From positions 79,194 through 143,193 of the forward strand of contig NZ_JAUXXE010000053.1 of assembly GCF_030681155.1 (NCBI RefSeq): 64,000 nucleotides of DNA, written 5' to 3'. Positions within the stretch are counted from its first letter, which is position 1. Every line of letters starts with the position of its first letter. This document shows, in pieces, positions 51,125-59,546 of the stretch. The stretch is from Phenylobacterium sp. Lineage in GTDB: Bacteria > Pseudomonadota > Alphaproteobacteria > Caulobacterales > Caulobacteraceae. The notes under the pieces were generated by a model that had not been told where the DNA came from, did not search any database, and worked only from the letters and a program-made list of their open reading frames with translations. A program made the position numbers and the translations under genes.

Positions 51125-51639
51125 CCGGCCTTGCCGCCGCATCCGCGCGCGCCGACCGCGCCCTTCACGCGCGGCCGGAGGATCTCACCCAGGTCGAACT
51201 CGTCTGGATCGAGAAGCAGATCGAGCACTGGATCCGCTTCGGCCGCGAGGTCCGCGAACAGGTACTCGACCGCCGACGCCGCGTCCTCTCGTTCCCTCCC
51301 GACGCGGCCTTCGCGCTGGTGCGCTGGGCCGCGAACGAGCACGGCACCGTGCTCTCTCGCCTCGACATTCTGCGCGCAGTCGGTCCTGGCGAACCCTGCC
51401 AAACGATCCCGACCGTGAGGCCTGGCGGCGACATCCTGCTGCGCGTTGACGGCTGGCCGAAGGTGGAGCGCATGCTCCAGCTCATCGACGCGATCGAGGC
51501 CGTCGGCATCGATCCAGTCGAGGTCTCGCCCGATCATTGGCGGCACGTTCACAACCGCCTTGCCGCCGGCGAGACGCCACGCGCCTACACGATGCAGCGC
51601 CATCGCGCCTTCCTCTTGGCGCGGAGGATCGGCGCATGA
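51121..51639 (+). CDS. DUF2840 family protein
   Basis: 172 aa. 'TQVELVWIEKQIEHWIRFG', 'VLSFPPDAAFALVRWAANEHGT' and 'RLDILRAVGPGEPCQTIPTVRPGG' (in parts) are the DUF2840 blocks. The family occurs between parA and traF in this ICE type; function unknown. Overlaps both neighbours by 4 bases. Confidence 0.88.
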   Translation: MTGLAAASARADRALHARPEDLTQVELVWIEKQIEHWIRFGREVREQVLDRRRRVLSFPPDAAFALVRWAANEHGTVLSRLDILRAVGPGEPCQTIPTVRPGGDILLRVDGWPKVERMLQLIDAIEAVGIDPVEVSPDHWRHVHNRLAAGETPRAYTMQRHRAFLLARRIGA

Positions 51640-52181
51640 CCCGGCTCGGCTACGCCATCACCACGACGGCCGCCGTGTCTTTGCTTGGCATCCTGTCGCT
51701 CGTTTCCTTCGCGCCGAAGCTGATCTGGAATGCGTCGGCCAGCACGCCGATCGGCCTCTACGCCATTGAGCCCGACCGGTCCCCGGAAGTCACCGATCTG
51801 GTCGCCGTGCGCGCGCCCGAGCCGCTCGCGAGCTTCCTCGCCGAGGGTGGTTATCTGCCGCGCGGCGTGCCGCTGATGAAGCGCATCGTTGCGCTTCCTG
51901 GCCAACGGGTTTGCAGGACCGGCCTCGCCATCACCGTCGACGCCGTGTGGATGGGCGATGCACTCGATCGCGATCGTCGCGGCAATCCGCTGCCCGTCTG
52001 GCGGGGCTGCCGCGTCGTCGCCGAGGGCGAGCTGTTCCTGATGAATGGCCAAGTCCGCGACAGCCTCGACGGCCGCTACTTCGGACCGCTTCCCGCCTCC
52101 GCCGTGATCGGCCGGGCCATCCCTCTCTACACCGACGAGGACGGCGATGGCCGCTTCGTCTGGCGCGCGCCGACGCGGTGA
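51636..52181 (+). CDS. traF: TraF, S26-family conjugative signal peptidase
   Basis: 181 aa from ATG 51636 (overlap ATGA with DUF2840). N-terminal membrane segment 'TTTAAVSLLGILSLVSFAP', nucleophile region 'IWNASASTPIGLY', base region 'LMKRIVALPGQRVC', and 'LDGRYFGPLPASAVIG'. Processes the TrbC pilin encoded at 58921. Left-module copy at 1522-2076. Confidence 0.92.
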   Translation: MTRLGYAITTTAAVSLLGILSLVSFAPKLIWNASASTPIGLYAIEPDRSPEVTDLVAVRAPEPLASFLAEGGYLPRGVPLMKRIVALPGQRVCRTGLAITVDAVWMGDALDRDRRGNPLPVWRGCRVVAEGELFLMNGQVRDSLDGRYFGPLPASAVIGRAIPLYTDEDGDGRFVWRAPTR

Positions 52182-52226
52182 CGACGTGCCCGTTCCCAAC
52201 CTCGCCGCACATCCACGGAGGCAATC

Positions 52227-52565
52227 ATGTCCCTGATCGGTCAATTCAGCCGCACCAAGTCCGGCTATGCCGGGCGCGTCAAAACGCTCGCTCTCGACGC
52301 CGAGCTGATGCTCGTGCCCGCAGAGCAATCCGACGCAGAGAACGCGCCGGATTATCGCGTCCATCTCGGATCGGACGAAGACGGACCCGAAGTTGGAGCG
52401 GGCTGGAAGCGCACCGGCGAGAAGGCCGGCGACTACGTCTCGCTGCAGCTCGACGATCCGACATTCAGCCAGCCGATCCGCGCCAATCTGTTCCAGTCTG
52501 CCGACGACAAGTCTGCCTGGGGTTTGCACTGGAATCGCCCGCCCCGCCGCAGCGAGCGGGACTGA
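52227..52565 (+). CDS. DUF736 family protein (second in this module)
   Basis: 112 aa. 'LIGQFSRTKSGYAGRVKTL', 'DYRVHLGSDEDGPEVGAGWKR' and 'YVSLQLDDPTFSQPIRANLF' identify a more diverged DUF736. A GGAGG site precedes it. It separates traF from the transglycosylase; the left module lacks it at this position. Confidence 0.88.
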   Translation: MSLIGQFSRTKSGYAGRVKTLALDAELMLVPAEQSDAENAPDYRVHLGSDEDGPEVGAGWKRTGEKAGDYVSLQLDDPTFSQPIRANLFQSADDKSAWGLHWNRPPRRSERD

Positions 52566-52568
52566 GCG

Positions 52569-53333
52569 ATGTCGGCCCGCCGCCATCGCGCTATCGTCGG
52601 ACGGTTTCCCACTGTCCGACAAACAGCCTTCCTTCTCCTTTCCGGCCTGCTCTTCGCCGTGTCGTCCGCCGTTCCGGCCACAGCACAGGACGAGCCGGCG
52701 CAGCGGGCTTCTCCCGCTGACCCCTATGCCGGTCACATCGCCGAGGCCGCGCGCCGGTTCGGCATTCCGGAGACGTGGATTCGCGCCGTCATGCGCGTCG
52801 AGAGCCGCGGCGATGTCCGCGCGATCTCGCCCAAAGGTGCGATGGGCCTGATGCAGATCATGCCCGCGACTTGGGCGGAGCTGCGCGCTCGACATGGTCT
52901 CGGCAACGATCCCTACGCGCCGCGCGACAACATCCTCGCGGGCGCGGCGTATCTCCGCGAGATGCACGATCGCTACGGCTCGCCCGGCTTTCTGGCGGCC
53001 TACAATGCCGGTCCCGGCCGCTACGAGGAATATCGCGCGACCGGTCGCCCATTGCCGGCCGAAACGCGTGCCTATGTCGCCGCTCTCGCGCCAATCATCG
53101 GCCTCGGCGATCTCGCTGCCCCCGTCACGGTAGCGACCGCCGACCCGCTCGCCTGGACCCGCGCACCGCTCTTCATCGTGCAGGTCGACAGCAGCGCGGG
53201 TGCCGTTCAACGGCAGCGCGACGGCGATCCCGTTGCACTGCCCGCACCGGAGTCCGCGCGCGATCCGGAACTGCCTGCACCGCGATCGGACGGGCTGTTC
53301 GTGGCGCGAACCGACAGTGCGGGGCCACGATGA
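52569..53333 (+). CDS. Lytic transglycosylase (SLT family, VirB1/TrbN-like)
   Basis: 254 aa. A signal peptide follows a short basic N-terminus ('TAFLLLSGLLFAVSSAVPATA'). SLT domain: 'VMRVESRGDVRAISPKGAMG' (in part), 'LMQIMPATWAELR', 'YAPRDNILAGAAYLREMH', 'FLAAYNAGPGRYEEY'. It starts 3 bases after DUF736 and opens the cell wall for the mating apparatus. Confidence 0.92.
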   Translation: MSARRHRAIVGRFPTVRQTAFLLLSGLLFAVSSAVPATAQDEPAQRASPADPYAGHIAEAARRFGIPETWIRAVMRVESRGDVRAISPKGAMGLMQIMPATWAELRARHGLGNDPYAPRDNILAGAAYLREMHDRYGSPGFLAAYNAGPGRYEEYRATGRPLPAETRAYVAALAPIIGLGDLAAPVTVATADPLAWTRAPLFIVQVDSSAGAVQRQRDGDPVALPAPESARDPELPAPRSDGLFVARTDSAGPR

Positions 53334-53404
53334 CAGACTTCGCACTCCATGCGGCATTGTCGGGCTCTGGCGTGGAATTGGCGTCAGAGGCGGGAAGAGC
53401 AGGC

Positions 53405-53464
53405 ACCACAACCGCACGATGGCAGGATAAAGGGCCGCGATGTGCGGTCTTGTGCGGTTGTGGT
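53405..53464 (-). other. oriT of the right module
   Basis: ACCACAACCGCAC (53405-53417) and GTGCGGTTGTGGT (53452-53464) are a perfect 13-bp inverted repeat. On the minus strand the loop contains CCCTTTATCCTG|CC; the nick is predicted between 53423 and 53422. TATCCTG|C is the IncP/VirD2 nic core. The relaxase starts 114 bases downstream. TGTGCGGT is also directly repeated (53441, 53451). The T-run after the right arm means a terminator role is possible too. Confidence 0.8.
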
Positions 53465-53577
53465 TTTTCAAGGGTTTATGGCGCGTTTGCGCGATGCGCA
53501 CCTGATCGGCGCAGCCTGCACGCACGGGGCTTCCGCAATGATTTCCTTGGCTTTGCGCGATGTGCGGGGTTCCGGCC

Positions 53578-55317
53578 ATGAGCGCGGAGGACGATTTCCG
53601 TATCCGACCGGGCCGCATCCGCTCGACCCGCGCACAACAGGCCAGGCCCTTCATCGCGCAGGCCCTCGCCGCCGCGCAGAAGGCCGGTGGCACCGTCTCT
53701 CGGAAAGGAAAGATCGGTCCCGCCAACCGCTCGCGTTTCGGCCGCGGCCAACGCGCGGCGGTGCAGGCCAATCGCATGCTCAGCGCCCGCTCGCGCGGCG
53801 CGGTGATCAAGGCACGCGTCGTCCGCCAGGGCGGGCGCAACGCGCCGCTCGGCACCCATCTCAATTATCTGCGTCGCGATGGCGTCACCCGGGATGGAGA
53901 GAAAGCCCGGCTGTTCGGACCCGGCGGCGATGACGCCGATCCCAAGGCGTTCGCGGAGCGCTGCGAGGAGGACCGGCATCATTTCCGCTTCATCGTCTCG
54001 CCGGACGACGCGCTGGAGATGTCCGACCTCAAATCCTTCACCCGCGAGCTGGTCGGCCAGATGGAGAAGGATCTCGGCACCCGGCTCGACTGGGTCGCCG
54101 TCGATCATTGGAACACCGAGCATCCCCACGTCCATCTGATCGTGCGCGGCGTTCGCGACGATGGCGAAAACCTCGTCATCTCGCGCGACTACATCAAGGA
54201 GGGCATGCGCGACCGAGCGCGCGACCTCATCACCCAGGAACTGGGACCGCGCACCGACCAGGAGATCCGCCGCACCCTCGAACGCCAGGTCGAGGCCGAG
54301 CGCTGGACCAATCTGGATCGCCAGCTCGCGCGCGACGCCTACAGGACCGGCATTGTCGATCTCGCCCCTCACGCCGACCGCCAGCCCGACGAATTCCACG
54401 CGCTGAAGGTCGGCCGCCTGCGCAAGCTGGAGACACTCGGGCTCGCTGACCAGGTCGGGCCAGGCCAATGGGCGATCACCGATAAGGCCGAGGCGACACT
54501 TCGCGAGCTCGGCGAACGCGGCGACATCATCAAGCGCATGCATCGCGCGTTGACCGATCGCGGCATCCAGCGTGGCGCCGCGAGCTATGTGCTCGCCGGC
54601 GAGAGCCTGAACGATCCCGTCGTCGGCCGGCTCGTCGATCGAGGGCTCGACGACGAGCTGAAGGGCACCGCCTATGCCGTGGTCGACGGGGTCGACGGCC
54701 GCACCCATCACATCAAGCTCACCGACCTTGATGCCGCCGGCGACAGCGCGCCGGGTTCGATCGTCGAGCTGCGCAAGTTCGATGATGCGAAAGGCCAGCG
54801 CCGCGTCGCGCTCGCCGTGCGCTCTGATCTCGACATCGCGGCCCAGGTCACCGCGACCGGCGCCACCTGGCTCGACCGGCAGGCGATCGCCCGCGAGCCC
54901 GTGGCGCTAGGTGGCGGCGGCTTCGGTGCAGAGGTTCGCGACGCCATGGATCGCCGCGCTGCGCATCTGATCGAGCAGCGTCTGGCGGAACGCCAAGGCC
55001 ACAGCGTCATCTTCGCCCGCAACCTGATCGACACGCTGCGCCAGCGTGAAGTCGAGGCGCTCGGCGAGAAGCTCTCGTCCGAGACGGGGCGTCCGTTCTC
55101 CAAGGCCGGGACTGGCGAGTATGTCGCCGGCGCCTATCGGCAGCGCATCGCGCTCGCCTCCGGCCGCTTCGCCATGATCGACGACGGCCTTGGCTTCCAG
55201 CTCGTGCCCTGGTCGCCATCCCTCGAACGCCATCTCGGTCAGCATGTTTCCGGCGTCGCCCGCGGCGACGGCGGGGTCGATTGGAGCTTTGCCCGCAAGC
55301 GCGGTCTCGGCTTGTAG
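53578..55317 (+). CDS. Relaxase/mobilization nuclease with DUF3363, VirD2-like
   Basis: 579 aa from ATG 53578. N-terminal relaxase domain: 'GTHLNYLRRDGVTRDG' (tyrosine, near residue 95), 'HHFRFIVSPDDALEMSD', and the histidine motif 'HPHVHLIVRGVRDDG' near 182. The C-terminal DUF3363 region follows ('VDLAPHADRQPDEFHALKVGRL', in part). It cuts oriT just upstream and guides the strand to TraG. The partial copy at 1-620 is its left-module counterpart. Confidence 0.93.
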   Translation: MSAEDDFRIRPGRIRSTRAQQARPFIAQALAAAQKAGGTVSRKGKIGPANRSRFGRGQRAAVQANRMLSARSRGAVIKARVVRQGGRNAPLGTHLNYLRRDGVTRDGEKARLFGPGGDDADPKAFAERCEEDRHHFRFIVSPDDALEMSDLKSFTRELVGQMEKDLGTRLDWVAVDHWNTEHPHVHLIVRGVRDDGENLVISRDYIKEGMRDRARDLITQELGPRTDQEIRRTLERQVEAERWTNLDRQLARDAYRTGIVDLAPHADRQPDEFHALKVGRLRKLETLGLADQVGPGQWAITDKAEATLRELGERGDIIKRMHRALTDRGIQRGAASYVLAGESLNDPVVGRLVDRGLDDELKGTAYAVVDGVDGRTHHIKLTDLDAAGDSAPGSIVELRKFDDAKGQRRVALAVRSDLDIAAQVTATGATWLDRQAIAREPVALGGGGFGAEVRDAMDRRAAHLIEQRLAERQGHSVIFARNLIDTLRQREVEALGEKLSSETGRPFSKAGTGEYVAGAYRQRIALASGRFAMIDDGLGFQLVPWSPSLERHLGQHVSGVARGDGGVDWSFARKRGLGL

Positions 55318-55341
55318 CCGCAATCAGAAAGGAGCCGCGCC

Positions 55342-57327
55342 ATGTCAGCGACGAAAATCCTCTGGGGTCAGATCCTCACCGTCTTCATGATCGTGCTGTT
55401 CACGACCTGGGCGGCCACGCAATGGACGGCGTGGCGTCTCGGCTTCCAGGCGCAGCTCGGGCAGCCATGGTTCGATCTGGCCGGTTGGCCGATCTACTAT
55501 CCGTGGTCGTTCTTCCCCTGGTGGTACTTCTACGACGCATACGCCCCGCCGATCTTCGTCGAGGGTGCCTATATCGCCGCGTCCGGCGGCTTCATCTCCA
55601 TCGCGGTCGCAATCGGCATGTCGGTCTGGCGAGCGCGCGAGGCGAAGAACGTCGAGACCTATGGCTCGGCGCGCTGGGCTCGGGCTGACGAAGTTCGGGC
55701 CGCCGGCTTGCTCGGCGCCGACGGTGTCGTACTCGGCAAGCTCGATCGCGACTATCTCCGCCATGACGGCCCCGAGCACGTGCTCTGCTTCGCGCCGACC
55801 CGTTCCGGCAAGGGCGTCGGCCTGGTCGTGCCCTCGCTGCTGACCTGGCCGGGCTCGGCCATCGTCCACGACATCAAGGGCGAGAACTGGACGCTGACAG
55901 CCGGCTTCCGCTCCCGGCACGGCCGCGTGCTGCTGTTCGACCCGACCAATCCGAAGTCCGCCGCCTACAATCCGCTACTGGAGGTCCGGAAAGGGGAATG
56001 GGAGGTCCGCGACGTGCAGAACATCGCCGACATCCTGGTCGACCCGGAGGGTTCGCTCGAGAAGCGGAACCACTGGGAGAAGACGAGCCACGCATTGCTT
56101 GTCGGTGCGATCCTGCATGTCCTCTATGCCGAGGCCGACAAGACGCTGGCCGGCGTCGCCGCCTTCCTCTCCGATCCGAAACGCCCGATCGAGTCGACGC
56201 TCGCCGCGATGATGAAGACCGCGCACCTCGGCGAGGCCGGGCCGCATCCTGTCATCGCCAGCGCAGCGCGGGAGCTGCTGAACAAGTCGGACAACGAACG
56301 CAGCGGCGTGCTCAGCACCGCCATGTCGTTCCTGGGCCTCTATCGTGATCCCGTTGTCGCCGAGGTCACGCGGCGCTGCGACTGGCGCATCACTGACATC
56401 GTCGGTGGCAAGGACCCGACCACGCTCTACCTCGTGGTGCCGCCCTCCGACATCAACCGCACCAAGCCGCTGATCCGCCTGATCCTCAACCAGATCGGTC
56501 GACGCCTTACAGAGGACCTGCAGGCCAAGGGCGGACGCCATCGACTGCTGCTCATGCTCGACGAGTTCCCGGCGCTCGGCCGGCTCGACTTCTTCGAGTC
56601 CGCCTTGGCGTTCATGGCGGGGTATGGGCTCAAGAGCTTCCTCATCGCCCAATCGCTCAACCAGATCGAGAAGGCCTACGGGCCGAACAATTCGATCCTC
56701 GACAATTGCCATGTGAGGGTCAGCTTTGCGACCAATGACGAGCGGACGGCCAAGCGCGTGTCCGACGCGCTCGGCACCGCGACCGAGATGCGGGCGATGA
56801 AAAACTATGCAGGGCACCGGCTCTCTCCCTGGCTGGGCCACATGATGGTGTCGCGCTCCGAGACGGCCCGGCAGTTGCTCACCCCCGGCGAGATCATGCA
56901 GCTCCCTCCGTCCGACGAGATCGTCATGGTCGCCGGTACGCCGCCGATCCGGGCGAAGAAGGCCCGCTACTATGAGGATAGGCGGTTCCAGGAGCGGATA
57001 TTGCCGCCGCCGGCACACGTCAAATCGAAGCGGGCGTCGACAGATGACTGGAGCAATCTGGCTCTGCCGCCGACGCCCGAGATCCCGACCGCCGCGCCGG
57101 CAGTCAGCCCCGATGATGAGGACACAACCGAATCCGAGCGCCGCCGCCAGCCCGAGCTGAACCGCGTGCAGCCGATCGAGAAGAACGCGCCGATCGAGAA
57201 CGAGTTCGAGATCGATCCGGCAGACGACGCCGACGAAGATGTCGCCCGCACTAGCCGCATGCGGGACGCCATGCGGCAGGTCGCGCGCCAGGCTTCGCTC
57301 GATCCCGGCGACGGCATCGAGCTGTAG
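55342..57327 (+). CDS. traG: TraG/VirD4-type coupling protein
   Basis: 661 aa. Two N-terminal membrane segments ('ILTVFMIVLFTTWAATQW', 'GGFISIAVAIGMSVW'), Walker A 'FAPTRSGKGVGLVVPSLL' near residue 153, Walker B 'LLLMLDEFPALGRL' near 404 and 'KSFLIAQSLNQIEKAYG'. The acidic C-terminal tail is variable. It hands the relaxase-DNA complex to the type IV secretion channel. Confidence 0.95.
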   Translation: MSATKILWGQILTVFMIVLFTTWAATQWTAWRLGFQAQLGQPWFDLAGWPIYYPWSFFPWWYFYDAYAPPIFVEGAYIAASGGFISIAVAIGMSVWRAREAKNVETYGSARWARADEVRAAGLLGADGVVLGKLDRDYLRHDGPEHVLCFAPTRSGKGVGLVVPSLLTWPGSAIVHDIKGENWTLTAGFRSRHGRVLLFDPTNPKSAAYNPLLEVRKGEWEVRDVQNIADILVDPEGSLEKRNHWEKTSHALLVGAILHVLYAEADKTLAGVAAFLSDPKRPIESTLAAMMKTAHLGEAGPHPVIASAARELLNKSDNERSGVLSTAMSFLGLYRDPVVAEVTRRCDWRITDIVGGKDPTTLYLVVPPSDINRTKPLIRLILNQIGRRLTEDLQAKGGRHRLLLMLDEFPALGRLDFFESALAFMAGYGLKSFLIAQSLNQIEKAYGPNNSILDNCHVRVSFATNDERTAKRVSDALGTATEMRAMKNYAGHRLSPWLGHMMVSRSETARQLLTPGEIMQLPPSDEIVMVAGTPPIRAKKARYYEDRRFQERILPPPAHVKSKRASTDDWSNLALPPTPEIPTAAPAVSPDDEDTTESERRRQPELNRVQPIEKNAPIENEFEIDPADDADEDVARTSRMRDAMRQVARQASLDPGDGIEL

Positions 57328-57337
57328 GACCCGCACC

Positions 57338-57772
57338 ATGACGAAATCACCGAAGAAGCAGCGGCTCTCCGTCTATCTCGAGCCTGAGGTCATGAAGGCC
57401 CTTTCGGCACATGCCGCGCGGCGCGGCCATTCCCTGTCGCTGGTTGCCGAGGCTGGCATCGCGTCCTTCCTGTCGCCTGACGCGGCTGAGCGCCAGGAGG
57501 CGGCGATCACTAAGCGGCTCGACCAGATCGACCGGCGCATGACCCGCATGGAACGCGACGTCGGCATCGCCGTCGAAACGCTGGCGATCTTCGTGCGCTT
57601 CTGGCTTCAGACGACGCCGGCCTTGCCGGAACCCGCCGCGCAGGCCGCCCGCGCCAAGGCTGGCGAACGCTACGAGGCGTTCATCGCCGCGCTCGGCCGT
57701 CGACTCGCAAACGGGCCGAAGCTGCGGCAGGAAATTTCGGAAGACCTCAGCCCCGCGCGCGATGCGGAATAG
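57338..57772 (+). CDS. CopG-family ribbon-helix-helix protein
   Basis: 144 aa from ATG 57338. N-terminal RHH 'KQRLSVYLEPEVMKALSAHAARRGHSLSLVAEAGI' (in parts), then a helical stretch 'RLDQIDRRMTRMERDVGIAVETLAIFVRFWL'. It sits between traG and trbB as in Tn4371-like elements and probably regulates the trb operon. The AT-richer gap 57773-57940 is the likely trb promoter. Confidence 0.88.
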   Translation: MTKSPKKQRLSVYLEPEVMKALSAHAARRGHSLSLVAEAGIASFLSPDAAERQEAAITKRLDQIDRRMTRMERDVGIAVETLAIFVRFWLQTTPALPEPAAQAARAKAGERYEAFIAALGRRLANGPKLRQEISEDLSPARDAE

Positions 57773-57940
57773 TCGCTCACGCAGTCTTCGCAAGTAAATA
57801 TCACTACCGCCGTTCCCCTGTCTTTGTACGCCACAGTACGACGACCACATTTCGGTTGTTGTCATGCCCTGAATTCTGCCTCTTCTACTCACCCCGATCC
57901 AGGGCCGCACATCGCGGTCACGCAAGAGAACGGGGACGAC

Positions 57941-58924
57941 GTGGCGGCCACTCACCAGAAATCGGAGGCGATCCTTCGCGGCGCGCGCATGCTGCGCACG
58001 GCCCTCGGGCCGGCGATCGCCCAGTTTCTGGAAGATCCCGCGATCGTCGAGGTGATGCTCAACCCCGATGGGCGGCTCTGGATCGACCGGCTTTCCGAAG
58101 GGCTCTCCGATACGGGTGAGCGGCTCTCGCCGGCCGACGGTGAGCGGATCGTTCGCCTCGTCGCTCACCATGTCGGCGCGGAGGTCCATCCGGGCGCCCC
58201 GCGCGTCTCGGCCGAGCTGCCGGAAACGGGAGAGCGGTTCGAGGGACTTTTGCCGCCGGTCGTCGCCGCCCCGGCCTTCGCTATCCGCAAGCCCGCCGTC
58301 GCCGTCTTCACCCTCGACGACTATGTCGCGGCCGGCATCATAGGCGCGGGCCAAGCCGAGGCGCTGCGGGTCGCTGTCGCCGACCGGCGCAACATCCTCG
58401 TCGCCGGTGGCACCTCGACCGGCAAGACCACTCTCACCAATGCACTGCTTGCCGAGGTGTCAAAGACCTCCGACCGCGTGGTGCTGATCGAGGACACCCG
58501 CGAGCTGCAATGCGCGGCGCCGAACCTCGTGGCGATGCGCACGAAGGACGGCGTCGTCTCGCTCTCGGATCTCGTGCGTTCCTCGCTGCGCCTGCGCCCT
58601 GATCGCATTCCGATCGGCGTGGTGCGCGGCGCCGAAGCACTCGAGCTGCTCAAGGCCTGGGGCACCGGCCACCCCGGCGGCATCGGAACGATCCACGCCG
58701 GCACCGCCATCGGCGCGCTGCGCCGCCTGGAGCAGCTCATCCAGGAAGCCGTCGTCACGGTCCCGCGCGCCCTGATCGCCGAGACGATCGATCTTGTCGC
58801 GGTCCTGTCGGGCCGCGGCGCCTCGCGCCGGCTCGCCGAGCTCGCCCGCATCGAGGGGCTCGGCCCCGACGGCGACTACCGCGTCACCCCCGCAAGCCAG
58901 CCCCTCACAGGAGATCCATCATGA
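57941..58924 (+). CDS. trbB: TrbB, type IV secretion ATPase (VirB11-like)
   Basis: About 327 aa from GTG 57941 (GGGGA site); a TTG at 57824 is in frame but lacks support. '[21 protein letters not shown]' (Walker A, near residue 158, in part), '[12 protein letters not shown]', '[20 protein letters not shown]' and '[14 protein letters not shown]' are the VirB11 family motifs. First gene of the mating-pair-formation operon; overlaps trbC by 4 bases. Confidence 0.93.
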   Translation: MAATHQKSEAILRGARMLRTALGPAIAQFLEDPAIVEVMLNPDGRLWIDRLSEGLSDTGERLSPADGERIVRLVAHHVGAEVHPGAPRVSAELPETGERFEGLLPPVVAAPAFAIRKPAVAVFTLDDYVAAGIIGAGQAEALRVAVADRRNILVAGGTSTGKTTLTNALLAEVSKTSDRVVLIEDTRELQCAAPNLVAMRTKDGVVSLSDLVRSSLRLRPDRIPIGVVRGAEALELLKAWGTGHPGGIGTIHAGTAIGALRRLEQLIQEAVVTVPRALIAETIDLVAVLSGRGASRRLAELARIEGLGPDGDYRVTPASQPLTGDPS

Positions 58925-59253
58925 TCCAACATGCCCTGCGTTTCCGCCGCCATATCGCGACGGCGGTATCCGTCACCTTCGTCTCGCTCGCGCTCGCGCC
59001 CGCCGCCCACGCCTCCGGCTCCTCGATGCCGTGGGAGGCTCCTCTGCAGTCGATCCTCGAATCCATCGAGGGACCGGTCGCCAAGATCATCGCCGTGATG
59101 ATCATCATCATCACCGGTCTGACGCTCGCCTTCGGCGACACGTCGGGCGGCGCGCGTAAGCTGATCCAGATCGTCTTCGGTCTGTCCATCGCCTTCGCCG
59201 CATCCAGCTTCTTTCTGTCGTTCTTCTCATTCGGCGGCGGGGCGCTCGTCTGA
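58921..59253 (+). CDS. trbC: TrbC, pilin subunit (VirB2-like)
   Basis: 110 aa. Signal peptide ('TAVSVTFVSLALAPAAHA'), then two hydrophobic segments ('KIIAVMIIIITGLTLAFG', 'LIQIVFGLSIAFAASSFFLSFFSF', in part). VirB2/TrbC proteins form the conjugative pilus after TraF processing. Overlaps trbB and trbD. Confidence 0.92.
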   Translation: MIQHALRFRRHIATAVSVTFVSLALAPAAHASGSSMPWEAPLQSILESIEGPVAKIIAVMIIIITGLTLAFGDTSGGARKLIQIVFGLSIAFAASSFFLSFFSFGGGALV

Positions 59254-59534
59254 TGGCCGACGGCGCGGACCATGGCGGCGAGCCGCCGGGCTTCTCAGTC
59301 CCGGTCCATCGGGCGCTGACCGAGCAGATCCTGCTCGGCGGCGCTCCGCGCTCGATCGCGATCCTCAACGGCACGCTCGCCGCCGCGCTCGGGCTTGGCC
59401 TCCGCCTCTGGCTAGTCGGCCTGGGGCTCTGGGCCATCGGTCACTTCGCAGCCGTCTGGGCCGCCAAGCGCGATCCGCAGTTCGTCGAAGTCGTGCGCAA
59501 GCATCTGCGCATCCCCGGCCACCTGTCGGTTTGA
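59253..59534 (+). CDS. trbD: TrbD, VirB3-like membrane protein
   Basis: 93 aa. 'PVHRALTEQILLGGAPRSIAIL' (in part) is the family's N-terminal block, followed by hydrophobic 'GLRLWLVGLGLWAIGHFAAVWAA' and 'DPQFVEVVRKHLRIPGHL'. Inner-membrane component that assembles with the TrbE ATPase. Its start overlaps the trbC stop by one base. Confidence 0.92.
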   Translation: MADGADHGGEPPGFSVPVHRALTEQILLGGAPRSIAILNGTLAAALGLGLRLWLVGLGLWAIGHFAAVWAAKRDPQFVEVVRKHLRIPGHLSV

Positions 59535-59546
59535 GGAGCGACGACG

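Noticed and set aside
53452..53470. Rho-independent terminator after the transglycosylase
   Set aside because: The inverted repeat followed by TTTTT could terminate, but the 34-base loop and the nic core inside it fit oriT better; I keep the terminator only as a secondary possibility.
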